Source: Leuconostoc gelidum subsp. gelidum KCTC 3527 (lineage in GTDB: Bacteria > Bacillota > Bacilli > Lactobacillales > Lactobacillaceae). From it: a DNA stretch of 64,000 nucleotides. The notes beneath the pieces are model-generated. The model did no database searches. It was given only the letters and a program-made list of their open reading frames with translations, and had not been told where the DNA came from. The translations under genes and the position numbers were made by a program. The stretch spans positions 26,248-90,247 of the forward strand of contig NZ_AEMI01000038.1 of the NCBI RefSeq assembly GCF_000166715.1, written 5' to 3'. Of the stretch, positions 53,379-61,496 are shown one piece after another (position 1 is the stretch's first letter; every line of letters starts with the position of its first letter).

Positions 53379-54086
53379 TTATCGTTGAGCTCTTCTATAG
53401 CCATTTGCCTGAGCTTCAGCTTCACTACCAAAATATATAGCATTTGCTGAGTTCATATGGTATCCGGCTTGACCAGGAACATGATAAATGTGAGACTTTG
53501 CATTACCGATAATTTGTTGACTAGTGCCTGTGTATACTTGTGTTGTGTCTGTTGTGTCTGTTGTGTTATTTTGAGAAGCGGTAGTTGCAACAGCATTATC
53601 ATTTGATGCTTTTTCTGAATTCGATAGTGATTGCGCTTCGGATATCGAAGCAGCCTGTGACACTCTGACAGTTTCCTGACTTGATTTTTCAGCAGCGTCC
53701 GAACTAGCTTTTACTGATGACTCAGAACTAGCCTTTTCAGATGATTCAATACTTGCTTGTTTTGCTTTTGAACTTTCAGCAGCGTTCGAACTTGAAATCG
53801 CCTTAGAATTAGCTATACTAGCTTTTTCACTTGATTCGCTAGCAGATTTTTTTGACGACTCGCTTTTTTTCGAAGCACTTGAGGTCGGTTTACTATCTTT
53901 GGTGGCGTTATTTGCGGTAGCGACGCCACCCATTAAACTAACAGTTAATATGACAAGTGAACCAATGATAGCCTTCTTAAACATTGGAAAGGGCTTATGC
54001 TTTAATCTAGCAATAAACCAATAAATTGCAATGCCGATACTAGCTAAAAATGAAAAGAAAAAAATAAAACCAAATAATGTGCTCAT
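53379..54086 (-). CDS. membrane-anchored Ser-rich protein with C-terminal YHVPGQ domain
   Basis: About 235 residues starting MSTLFGFIFFFSFLASI. Two membrane segments (about 3-25 and 36-55) are followed by a long low-complexity Ser/Ala/Lys stretch (about 65-175, with repeated ESSEKAS units) and a C-terminal domain with IIGNAKSHIYHVPGQAGYH and SEAEAQANGYR. That tail matches the metal-binding-like domain common on phage and surface proteins of lactobacilli, here without cysteine. GAGGAG fits the ATG at 54086, not 54128. It is probably surface-exposed. Confidence 0.75.
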   Translation of the reverse strand: MSTLFGFIFFFSFLASIGIAIYWFIARLKHKPFPMFKKAIIGSLVILTVSLMGGVATANNATKDSKPTSSASKKSESSKKSASESSEKASIANSKAISSSNAAESSKAKQASIESSEKASSESSVKASSDAAEKSSQETVRVSQAASISEAQSLSNSEKASNDNAVATTASQNNTTDTTDTTQVYTGTSQQIIGNAKSHIYHVPGQAGYHMNSANAIYFGSEAEAQANGYRRAQR

Positions 54087-54099
54087 CCCTAAAATCTCC

Positions 54100-54372
54100 T
54101 CAAACCTTTTTATGTGGTTGTTCAGCACATAATACTAAATAATTAAAAATAGTTTTGAATGTTTCAGCCAAACTTGCCGTACCAAATAAGTGTGCACTAG
54201 CTACTTTCTGCAATGTCGCGACAGTAGGTTCCCTGGTAGTTCATGAATATATTGATTTTTCACCAATAATAGCCCTAATAGCAACACCAGTTAATGATAA
54301 ACCACGTTTTTTTGAAACTTCTCTTATCCTGTCGATTAGCGTTTCTCTTATGTCAAACAAGAGAAGTATCAC
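54100..54372 (-). pseudogene. CI-like phage repressor, one nonsense codon
   Basis: A single frame from GTG 54372 to TGA 54100 (91 codons) with an XRE-type HTH: RETLIDRIREVSKKRGLSL, then GEKSIYS, an in-frame TGA at 54243-54241, and TTREPTVATLQKVA. The interrupted residue is where such repressors have Trp. The C-terminal part is missing or replaced. It is divergent from the short early-gene trace at 54599, the usual layout of a lysogeny switch. Confidence 0.7.
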
Positions 54373-54598
54373 ATACAGTAATAAATTATTGAAAAGTGTT
54401 TTAGATAGTATTGTATTTAATCATGTAAGTTAATTACGCAAATAAAGAACAGGTAAAACATTACCAATTTTGACGAAAGAATATGTTATAAAATGGTTTA
54501 TTGGGATGTGTTTACTCTGTGATTATAGTACTTCATAGAGTAGTTGGAAAGTAAAACTTACAAATATTATTACAACAAATAATACTAAGAAGGAAAAC

Positions 54599-54661
54599 AT
54601 GAGTGTAAAAGAAGCTATTCAACTACTGAAAGAAGACGTTATAAGTTCGTTCTTCATCTAA
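54599..54661 (+). pseudogene. trace of a phage early gene
   Basis: Reads MSVKEAIQLLKEDVISSFFI then stops; AAGGAAAAC precedes the ATG. It looks like the beginning of a larger gene lost to a deletion that joins it to ArpU-related sequence at about 54680. Confidence 0.4.
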
Positions 54662-54679
54662 AACCAAGGAAGTTAAAAT

Positions 54680-54978
54680 CTGATATGTTGGCTCCCTAAA
54701 GTCACCAACTATGTCATATAGGCCACGATTTTAAATATTTGGTAATTCAGTTGAAAGTTGGTTAAATAAGCAAATTAAGGTACGAATAATATTTGATAAG
54801 ATAAAAACAGCAATTAATCGCATCAAATAGCCTTATTGTCAGATACTCGAGACAGGTGTGTTGGATGGCATGAATCGGAGTAAGTTTCAATACTCATCTA
54901 GGCAATTAATGCACAAGCGTGATCTGCCTTTTTGTATTTTACTGATACTTTTGCAGAAGTACATGATTTTCATATGTA
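54680..54978 (+). pseudogene. decayed ArpU copy
   Basis: The DNA matches the ArpU gene at 42630-42940 over about 300 bp, with stops, small deletions and substitutions (for example AAAGTCACCAACTATGTC is shared). This is the clearest sign that a second, related prophage occupied the same site. It cannot encode a protein. Confidence 0.85.
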
Positions 54979-55535
54979 ACAATAACTGAAAATGTTACAT
55001 TGAATTTGCAAACATGTCTGTTGGATGGTGGTATATCGGTGTTGCTGATAATTAACGATGGCGTGGTTATTGCGCCATACACTAATTTTACTTTTTGCAA
55101 GATTAGTGATATAATTTATTAGTCAACCCAGTGATTTTACAATCGCCATATTTCATTTATCTAAATTGAAGTATATTCCAGGGGCTGACGTACATAGTAA
55201 TGTAGCAATTAGAGAAACACCTTCATTGGTGTTTTTTATTTTGCCGTTAGATAACCGTATCCCTGAGTCGACGCATATAAAACTTTAAGGCACAGTACAG
55301 TTAGACTGCTAAATGTTCTATGAAATTGCCCCTGATGAGATAGCTTGTTTTAGTCTAGCATTCACAGACTACATGGGTAATAAACGAGGCGTACATAGCG
55401 ATAGTTTTCAAAATGGAAACAGCCACGGTGCTAACATCCTTAACGGGTGCTTTTTTATTAAGGACTTTGTAATTTAGTAAATTTGTGTGTACTGATGTAT
55501 AATTAACTTAGTTTAGTAAATTAGGGAGAACGAAT
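54979..55535. other. decayed phage DNA before the DUF308 gene
   Basis: No gene. The first 80 bp continue the match with the region after the intact ArpU. A terminator-like hairpin AAACACC/GGTGTTT plus T6 lies at 55215-55237. The TATAAT at 55498-55503 may serve the DUF308 gene. Confidence 0.55.
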
Positions 55536-56072
55536 ATGTCAGATGAATTTTTGGTAAAAGTACGACGAGCGATTGGTTTTGATGGATTGATTTCTATAAT
55601 TATCGGTGCTTTTATATTATTCCTGCCTGGTCGAAGTGCTAGAGTAGTTGCAGGAATGATGGGTGCTGCTTTAATCGCAGCAGGTTTGTTCAAATTGCTT
55701 TCTATATTTAAAAAGGATAGCGCGAATGGTGTCACAAGATTAGGACACTTAATCAGTTCTGTTATCTACATAGTTGCTGGTTTATTTATATTCATAGACA
55801 TGCAAGCAGCTGCTATATCGCTCATTTTAGTGGTTGGTATATTAACGGGTATGGCATGGTTAATTGAAGGAATTATTCAACTTACAATTTTAAATCAGAT
55901 GGGCACTAATAAAGTATGGTCAATCTTATCAGCAGCGATTAGTATAATAGGCGGCTTAAGTCTTTTATTTAGCCCATTATTGGGTGGAGTACTTGTATGG
56001 TCGTTCTTCGGTATTACTTTATTAATCATTGGAATTTTCAAGTTAATACAATATTTCACTTTAAAAAATTAA
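55536..56072 (+). CDS. DUF308/HdeD-family membrane protein
   Basis: A 178-residue protein with six hydrophobic segments and Gly-rich helices (SIIIGAFILFLPG, GMMGAALIAAGLFKL, SAAISIIGGLSLLFSP), typical of the HdeD/DUF308 family linked to acid stress in enterobacteria. The role here is unknown. GGGAGAACG precedes the ATG. It is intact although surrounded by decayed phage DNA, so it may be retained cargo. Confidence 0.8.
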   Translation: MSDEFLVKVRRAIGFDGLISIIIGAFILFLPGRSARVVAGMMGAALIAAGLFKLLSIFKKDSANGVTRLGHLISSVIYIVAGLFIFIDMQAAAISLILVVGILTGMAWLIEGIIQLTILNQMGTNKVWSILSAAISIIGGLSLLFSPLLGGVLVWSFFGITLLIIGIFKLIQYFTLKN

Positions 56073-56375
56073 TTTATTTTAATGCCGCTAGTTAGTTAAA
56101 TCTAACGACAGTTTTACAACACATAAAAATAAGTGGTTCAATTTGCGTAGCTGTGTTAATTTCGTAAGTTGGACCTTTTTGTATGGAGACAAGCGTGAGA
56201 GTGCAGCATGGTATGAAAGAGCGCGTGTGCAGATAAAATCAGAAGTTGTGTATAATCGAATATTGGTTAGGCCTGGTTGAGTGGCGCATGATGTTTGAAA
56301 TAAAAATCACTCGTCCAACGGCTCGTTTTACTGTATAATTAAAATTTAGTTTACTGATCGATAGAATAAGAAAGA
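56073..56375. other. decayed copy of the 44760-45035 phage region
   Basis: No gene. It repeats the hairpin with GGTTCAA...TTGGACC (about 56135-56177) and the end of the small phage gene (AGAGCGCGTGTGCAGAT at about 56219), with many changes and no intact frame. Confidence 0.7.
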
Positions 56376-56405
56376 TTGGCAATTATTTAAAGTATGTGCT
56401 ATAAT
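56376..56405 (+). promoter_or_regulatory. promoter of the twin-hairpin RNA candidate
   Basis: TTGGCA (56376-56381), 18 bp, TGCTATAAT with extended -10 (56397-56405). Confidence 0.7.
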
Positions 56406-56411
56406 TTAACT

Positions 56412-56620
56412 ATTGAACGCAACAGAGAGTGCGTTCAGCAGTCTAGCAGAATACTTGTTAAATTATTAGTTACTGGTTTTAATATCATATTTGATATATG
56501 TTGAATGATACAGAGAGATCTTCAACCTCAGAAATATTAAGTTAGTTTAGTTAATCAATAAATTTAGTTTTGTAATGTATAGAAGTTCTTATCAAGAAGC
56601 CTGTTAGGCTTTTTATTTTG
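56412..56620 (+). ncRNA. candidate small RNA with two hairpins sharing an ACAGAGAG loop
   Basis: About 205 nt from a good promoter to a short terminator (AAGCC/GGCTT then TTTATTTT, 56597-56620), with no convincing ORF. Hairpin 1 (56415-56436) is GAACGCA-ACAGAGAG-TGCGTTC. Hairpin 2 (56500-56526) pairs GTTGAA/TTCAAC and GAT/ATC around the same 8-nt loop, with one bulged T. The stems differ while the loops are identical, which suggests the loop is a binding site. No known RNA family was recognised. Confidence 0.5.
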
Positions 56621-56682
56621 TTATAATATATTAACTACGTATTAAGTTTCGTGGTTTTAGACTTAAAAATCAGGCCATAAAT

Positions 56683-56825
56683 TTGGGACTTGCTACCAAT
56701 ATTTAATTATTATTAACTATCAAAATGTTGTTATATCAACGATTGAGCAAGGACATAACAGTGTTGAATAACTAATTTTTTGATGAAGCGGAATGGCATA
56801 TAAACAGAAATTTATGGCTAAAACG
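56683..56825. repeat. element-end repeat copy 2 with attachment-site copy 3 (decayed)
   Basis: 56683-56783 matches 52886-52988, and 56784-56825 matches the trmB tail (CAGAAATTTATGGCTAAA at 56805-56822) with several changes. It marks the right end of element 2. Confidence 0.75.
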
Positions 56826-56837
56826 TAATCTACCTGT

Positions 56838-57158
56838 GAATTGTTGCTTTTTGGGGAAAAGATAAGCATGCTAAAAATCAACCGTTTGATTATGAAAGTA
56901 GTCCCGATTTTTTAATAATTAATGTGATTGATTCTAAAAATCAAGGACAGTTTATATTTCCTAAAGTGTTATTGGTGCAAAAAAATATTGTTGTCTCTGA
57001 AGTCAAAAGGCAAGATGGCATTAAGGGTTTATCCGGAGTGGGTGAAGGAATTAAACAAGACTGCTTTTCAAACACAACAATGGCAATTGCCCTATTTTAT
57101 TGATTTATCAAAAGATCTAATAGATTCTTCTAGATTAAAGCAATTATATACATTTTGA
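56838..57158 (+). pseudogene. mepB-like gene, truncated and frameshifted
   Basis: One frame reads VAFWGKDKHAKNQPFDYESS, then SPDFLIINV and GQFIFPKVLLV; from about 56985 the text continues in another frame as KMALRVYPEW and WQLPYFIDLSK. Together they make most of a MepB-family protein with a frameshift. The N-terminal part is missing exactly where the third attachment-site copy begins, so the insertion or its decay probably removed it. Confidence 0.65.
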
Positions 57159-57253
57159 CTGAAAAGCTGTACAAATTTATCGTCAAATTGAAGTCAAAAG
57201 CGTGATAGTTTGATATTTAAGTCTATTTCAATAGTTATTAGGAGGATTTTTAT

Positions 57254-57574
57254 ATGCCGTGGATTTATTTGTTACTCGCGGGTTTTTCGGAAATACTTTG
57301 GTCAACTACTATGAAGTTAAGTAATGGTTTTACAAAAGTTGGTTGGGCAAGTTTGACTGTTATTGGCCTGGTTGCGAGTATGTTTTTTTTGTTACAAGCA
57401 GTGAAGTACTTGCCATTTAGTTTGGCTTATCCAATTTGGACCGGAATTGGTGCAGTTGGTTCAGTGGTAATAGGTGTCATATTATTTCACGATAAATTCC
57501 CACCTATCACTTGGTTTTTTATTATTTTATTAGTTGTTGCAATTATTGGTATTAAAGTAACTGCCGGGGAGTAA
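57254..57574 (+). CDS. small multidrug resistance (SMR) exporter, Gdx/SugE-like
   Basis: A 106-residue four-segment membrane protein. The essential membrane Glu is in GFSEILWSTTMKLSNGFT, and the late signature is YPIWTGIGAVGSVVIG. This pattern is closer to Gdx (guanidinium export) than to Qac drug exporters. SMR proteins work as dimers, and this single gene would make a homodimer. A very strong Shine-Dalgarno (TTAGGAGGA) precedes the ATG. No guanidine riboswitch was seen upstream. Confidence 0.85.
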   Translation: MPWIYLLLAGFSEILWSTTMKLSNGFTKVGWASLTVIGLVASMFFLLQAVKYLPFSLAYPIWTGIGAVGSVVIGVILFHDKFPPITWFFIILLVVAIIGIKVTAGE

Positions 57575-58101
57575 TAACGTTTATTGCTTGGGAAGGTGAT
57601 TATCACTCAAAGAAGGATCATCTAAAAAAGACCTTGTTTATACAATATGATAGAAAAATATAAAGTGAAAACAAGTAGTATTTAAATAATCTTTGAAAAT
57701 AAAAATCCAATACATACTCAGTAACGTAAGCTCTTAATAACTGAATATCAATATTATATTGTTACGAGACATTACTTTAGCCTAAAATATGGGTGATTTA
57801 ATATTTCAAAACACGATATTGATGTCGCTGATATTTCGTTTAACAGATTCGGGAACGAAATAGAAAACGTCGACATATCAAGGGATGAAGTACAAGTCAT
57901 TGATAAACTGATCGAAACGTTTAAAAACAATGAAAGAAAATCTTGAAGCGGGGGATTTACCTACGCCTGAAAAATTGACTAGCCCACGTAATTAAGTTGC
58001 GTGGCTTTTTGTAGCACTAATGCGAAATAAATTTGTTTATAGGTATACATTGTTATACAAATTCATATACTGAAAAAATAGTGATATCAACGGTTTTAAA
58101 T
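57575..58101. other. intergenic/decayed region with two terminators
   Basis: No intact gene. A 48-codon frame at about 57800-57945 (ending ETFKNNERKS) looks like the end of a lost gene. A hairpin GCC(C)ACGTAA/TTGCGTGGC plus T5 at 57982-58010 resembles the phage-end terminator at 52815. Confidence 0.55.
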
Positions 58102-58136
58102 AAAAAACTGTTTTACCAATATTATAGGTAAAACAG
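58102..58136 (-). terminator. terminator of tRNA-Arg (minus strand)
   Basis: CTGTTTTACC/GGTAAAACAG stem (58108-58117 with 58127-58136) followed on the minus strand by T6. Confidence 0.88.
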
Positions 58137-58143
58137 CAAAAAT

Positions 58144-58216
58144 GCGCGGGGGGGGAGTCGAACCCTCGACCTGCCGGGTAGAAACCGGCTGCTCTATCCA
58201 GCTGAGCTACCAGCGC
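58144..58216 (-). tRNA. tRNA-Arg (UCU) with two stem mismatches
   Basis: 73 nt. The D-arm (GCTC/GAGC), anticodon arm (GCCGG-TTTCTAC-CCGGC, anticodon TCT) and TTCGACT T-loop are normal. The 3' strand of the T-stem and acceptor stem is a run of eight C (eight G on the plus strand), giving an A-C mismatch in the T-stem (GAGGG/CCCCC) and a T-C mismatch in the acceptor (GCGCTGG/CCCGCGC). Whether it is functional is open. CCA is not encoded. Confidence 0.85.
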
Positions 58217-58278
58217 AATACAATATATATAATAGCATAAAAACAGTAAATATCAAAGATTTAATTTATCTATTTTTT

Positions 58279-58318
58279 TAATTGGCTTACCTATAGTATA
58301 CTATAGGTAAGCCAATTA
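58279..58318. promoter_or_regulatory. 40-bp perfect palindrome, likely TetR-type operator
   Basis: TAATTGGCTTACCTATAGTA and its exact reverse complement meet at 58298/58299. TATACT and TATAGT promoter-like boxes lie inside. The next genes are a small membrane protein and a TetR-family gene, so this is probably their operator. Confidence 0.75.
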
Positions 58319-58333
58319 CAGAGGATTTAACAT

Positions 58334-58852
58334 ATGAGAAAAGCATTTATCGCATTAGGCGTGATCTTTGTAGCACTATTAGTTGCGTTTGCAACGTTTA
58401 ATCAACAACCTAAATATGCTGGTGTTTCGATGCCTAGAACAGATTATCGACATTTGGAGCAGTCGCGTCGAAGTATTAAAACCTTTATTTCGGCATTAGA
58501 TGATTTTGATTATCAGGATACCAAAACAATGACTGCTGTTGAAAAGTCAGGCAATCAAATTATTAAGCATAATAGTAATAACTTAAGTAACACTGATTCT
58601 CAGGCATTACGTGATGCACTATACGGTAAAACTGGTATTATTACAATTGTGCAAACAGCCAAAAAAGGTCACTATAATATCGATAGTAGTGTTGCTTCAC
58701 GTTTCCATGATAAATTTGATACCATTATCACAATGTCAGTGAATGCCATGAATAAAAGTTCGGCACAACGTGCTGATATTGTGACACAAATGAAAGTAGA
58801 CTTAAATATCGAAGCGGCAATATATAGAATAGGCGCGAAGAATGAGGAGTAA
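58334..58852 (+). CDS. membrane-anchored hypothetical protein, 172 aa
   Basis: One N-terminal hydrophobic segment (RKAFIALGVIFVALLVAFA) serves as anchor or signal; there is no lipobox. The rest is polar and helical (residues about 40-172) with no recognised domain. AGAGGA precedes the ATG. It is 15 bases downstream of the 40-bp palindrome and 31 bp upstream of the tetR gene, so the two likely form an operon controlled by that site. The function is unknown. Confidence 0.75.
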   Translation: MRKAFIALGVIFVALLVAFATFNQQPKYAGVSMPRTDYRHLEQSRRSIKTFISALDDFDYQDTKTMTAVEKSGNQIIKHNSNNLSNTDSQALRDALYGKTGIITIVQTAKKGHYNIDSSVASRFHDKFDTIITMSVNAMNKSSAQRADIVTQMKVDLNIEAAIYRIGAKNEE

Positions 58853-58883
58853 AGAGTAGTAGTGTTGTTTTCCAGGAGAAATT

Positions 58884-59458
58884 ATGGTTAAGAAAGAAGA
58901 TGCACGTGTTTTACGGACAAAAAAAATATTGAAGAAACAACAATTACGTTATTAACAACGCAACCTAATTTTTCGATTACCTTATTATTGCATCGTGCGG
59001 ATGTCACCCGGGGCACTTTTTACAAGTACTATCAAAATAAGGAACACCTTATTTCTGAGGTCAATCATACATTAATACAGGAATTTATTCAATATACGCA
59101 AGGTAAATTTCATGTTGCCAAAATGATTCAAGCTGTAAGTGACCGTGCTGCCTTTTATAATGCGGTGCTTAATTTACATAGTAATTCAGTTTATGTTAAA
59201 ACACTTATGTCGCGAATGAGAATGCAGATGCAATCACAATTGGGTATTATTGAAGACGAAGAGCTATACAGACATCAAATGTTTCAGTGGGAAATTATTA
59301 CAGGTGGTTTTTGGGCGTTGATTTCAAAATGGTTGTTAGACAATATGAATGTGACACAAACTAAGTTATTGCAAGAATTTATAGAAGTATTACGTGTTGA
59401 TTCCACTGGATGGACACAAACTGGTTTGAATTTGTTTAATTTTGATAATGTTAATTAA
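58884..59458 (+). pseudogene. TetR/AcrR-family regulator, frameshifted in an A8 run
   Basis: The ATG at 58884 follows CAGGAGAAAT and reads MVKKEDARVLRTKK, then the frame is lost at eight A residues (58919-58926). One more A would continue NIEETTITLLTTQ and join the downstream frame HRADVTRGTFYKYYQNKEHL, a typical TetR HTH, followed by the ligand-binding domain. As it stands it stops after 23 codons. It could be a true mutation, a slippage-controlled gene or a sequencing error in the homopolymer. Confidence 0.8.
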
Positions 59459-59478
59459 AAAATAAACCTGTGTGGATA

Positions 59479-59507
59479 TTGACGCAATTATAAATTTTTG
59501 TTATAAT
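59479..59507 (+). promoter_or_regulatory. promoter of rplU-rpmA
   Basis: TTGACG (59479-59484), 17 bp, TATAAT (59502-59507). Confidence 0.8.
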
Positions 59508-59511
59508 TGAT

Positions 59512-59593
59512 AGGTTGTTAGCATAGCTACAACCACTCGGAACAGGTTGAAGTACGTGTCGGACAAGAGCCGACCCGCCTGGAATGGTGAGTC
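59512..59593 (+). ncRNA. L21 leader RNA
   Basis: A structured leader ahead of rplU with a GGTTGT/ACAACC first hairpin and the conserved segments ACTCGGAACAGGTTGAAG and CGGACAAGAGCCG, matching the known Firmicutes L21 leader. It probably mediates feedback control by L21. Confidence 0.85.
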
Positions 59594-59615
59594 TAAGTAT
59601 AAGGAGAATTCAATA

Positions 59616-59915
59616 ATGGCATATGCAGTTATTGTAACAGGCGGCAAGCAATATAAAGTCGCTGAAGGCGACACAATCTTCGTCGAAAAATTGGATGCAA
59701 CAGAAGGCGAAAAGGTAACTTTTGACCAAGTTGTTTTGATTGATGGCAAGGTTGGGGCACCTTTTGTTGAAGGTGCTAAAGTTGTTGGTACTGTTGAAAA
59801 GCAGGGTAAACAAAAGAAAGTTATTACTTTCAAGTACAAGGCCAAGAAGAATATGCATTCTAAGCAAGGCCACCGCCAACCATATACACGCGTGAAGATT
59901 GATTCAATCGCGTAA
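59616..59915 (+). CDS. rplU: 50S ribosomal protein L21
   Basis: A 99-residue L21 starting [19 protein letters not shown] and ending in KIDSIA. It binds 23S rRNA together with L20. The in-frame extension to 59547 runs through the leader RNA and is not used; AAGGAG fits the ATG at 59616. It is followed after 28 bp by rpmA; the usual prp gene between the two is absent. Confidence 0.96.
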   Translation: MAYAVIVTGGKQYKVAEGDTIFVEKLDATEGEKVTFDQVVLIDGKVGAPFVEGAKVVGTVEKQGKQKKVITFKYKAKKNMHSKQGHRQPYTRVKIDSIA

Positions 59916-59943
59916 TTATTACTTGTAAAGGAGAAATAGACTT

Positions 59944-60261
59944 ATGTTGATGAATCAAGAAAACTTACAAATGTTCGCTCACCACAAAGGTGGCGGATCT
60001 TCAGCCAACGGGCGTGATTCAGCTGGCCGTCGTTTAGGAACTAAGGTTGCTGATGGACAAGATTTGACAGCTGGTTCAATTATTTATCGCCAACGTGGTA
60101 CACATATTTATCCAGGTGTTAACGTTAAAAAGGGTGGAGATGACACTTTATTTGCTTTAACAAATGGTGTTGTTAGATTTGAACGTAAAGGGCGTGAAAA
60201 GCGTCAAGTATCTGTTTATTCACGTGAACAATACAATGAAATTTTAGCTGCCGCAAAGTAA
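59944..60261 (+). CDS. rpmA: 50S ribosomal protein L27 with cleavable N-terminal extension
   Basis: A 105-residue L27. It starts [18 protein letters not shown]: the segment before AHHKGGG is the Firmicutes-type extension that the protease Prp removes after the NLQMF stretch, exposing the tail that reaches the peptidyl-transferase centre. The rest ([18 protein letters not shown]) is standard. AAGGAG precedes the ATG. The prp gene that normally sits between rplU and rpmA is not here. Confidence 0.95.
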   Translation: MLMNQENLQMFAHHKGGGSSANGRDSAGRRLGTKVADGQDLTAGSIIYRQRGTHIYPGVNVKKGGDDTLFALTNGVVRFERKGREKRQVSVYSREQYNEILAAAK

Positions 60262-60269
60262 TTAAAATC

Positions 60270-60300
60270 AAAAAAGAACAGTTCGCTGTTCTTTTTTTTT
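60270..60300 (+). terminator. terminator of rplU-rpmA
   Basis: AAAAAGAACAG/CTGTTCTTTTT stem with a TTCG tetraloop and a long T-run. Confidence 0.93.
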
Positions 60301-60400
60301 ACTTATTAACAAGTTCAGCAATATGATGTATTGAAGTGAAAAGTAATCTTATAAGCTTATGATATAATTATAGGTAACAATGAAAAGGAAAGTATCAGAT

Positions 60401-61495
60401 ATGACTAAATATTTTGAAGCACGTATTGCTAAACTGCAAAAATTACTTAAGAAATTGAATCTTGATGGCATGATTGTATATCAAGGTGCTAACATGAAAT
60501 ATTTAATAGGTTTCGGCGGTGGTACCGGTGATGGTGTAGTTGTTATTAGTCGTGATTCAGCTTGTTTAGTAACTGATGCACGATATGAAGAGGCATATAA
60601 AACAAGTTTACCAGAAAACGTTAATTTAAAAATAACAAGAGCCTATTATGAAGAGGTGATCTCAGTAGCAATAGCTTTTGACATTAAAAAATTGGCTTTC
60701 GAAGCCGACTTGCCATATAATATTTATGATTATATTGATGAATTATTACCCGCTGATATATCATTTGATGCGCTACCGTTTGCCATTGAGGCCTTACGTG
60801 AAGTGAAAGATGAGGCTGAACTCACTGCTTTACGTAAAGCAGCTGCTGCGTCAGTGGCGGCATTTAATGAGCTCATTCCGTTCATTAAGCCAGGAATGAC
60901 TGAACGACAAGTGGCTAATGAATTAGATCGACTTCAAAAAAAATTCGGAGCTGAAAAAGCTTCATTTGACACAATTGTTGCATCTGGTTATCGTGCGGCG
61001 TTACCCCATGGCGAAGCAACAGATAAAATAATTGAAAATGGTGAACTTGTTACAATTGATTTTGGTTATTATGTCGATGATTACACGTCTGATGTAACCA
61101 GAACAATCGCTATCGGAAGTATAAGTGATGATCTTAAGCAAATTTATGCCATTGTTAAACAAGCAAATGAGAATGCCATAGCGATTGTGAAACCTGGTAT
61201 TTCTGGTAGTGAAGTTGATCGTGTTGCGCGTGATTATATATCTGCGCATGGTTATGGTCATGATTATAACCATTCTACGGGCCATGGTGTTGGCTTAGCT
61301 ATTCATGAAGGGCCAGCACTGAGCGCACAATCCAGTGATGAATTGCAATCAGGGCATCTTTTAACCATTGAGCCAGGTATTTATCTTGCAGAACAAGGTG
61401 GTGTCCGAATTGAAGATGACATTATTGTTACACTAGACGGTTATGAAAATCTTACAAATGATCTTACCAAAGATTTAATTGTAATTGAGGGTTAA
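60401..61495 (+). CDS. pepP: M24 family Xaa-Pro aminopeptidase
   Basis: A 364-residue two-domain peptidase that removes N-terminal residues ahead of proline. The creatinase N domain is about 1-125; the pita-bread catalytic domain has the metal ligands in TIDFGYYVDDYTSDVTRT, HSTGHGVGLAIHEGP, TIEPGIY and VRIEDD. The ATG at 60380 is possible, but AAAGGAAAG fits 60401. A TGATATAAT box at 60360-60368 is the likely -10. It overlaps the stop-start zone of the next gene. Confidence 0.92.
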   Translation: MTKYFEARIAKLQKLLKKLNLDGMIVYQGANMKYLIGFGGGTGDGVVVISRDSACLVTDARYEEAYKTSLPENVNLKITRAYYEEVISVAIAFDIKKLAFEADLPYNIYDYIDELLPADISFDALPFAIEALREVKDEAELTALRKAAAASVAAFNELIPFIKPGMTERQVANELDRLQKKFGAEKASFDTIVASGYRAALPHGEATDKIIENGELVTIDFGYYVDDYTSDVTRTIAIGSISDDLKQIYAIVKQANENAIAIVKPGISGSEVDRVARDYISAHGYGHDYNHSTGHGVGLAIHEGPALSAQSSDELQSGHLLTIEPGIYLAEQGGVRIEDDIIVTLDGYENLTNDLTKDLIVIEG

Positions 61496-61496
61496 T

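Noticed and set aside
48039..54243. Phage using a TGA=Trp genetic code
   Set aside because: TAG stops, frameshifts and large deletions in the same elements show ordinary gene decay.
54155..54433. Forward frame of 92 codons in element 2
   Set aside because: It is antisense to the CI-like repressor remnant, which has recognisable HTH sequence on the minus strand.
57160..57253. Guanidine riboswitch before the SMR exporter
   Set aside because: The 94-nt gap shows none of the conserved guanidine-I, II or III sequence elements that I would expect.
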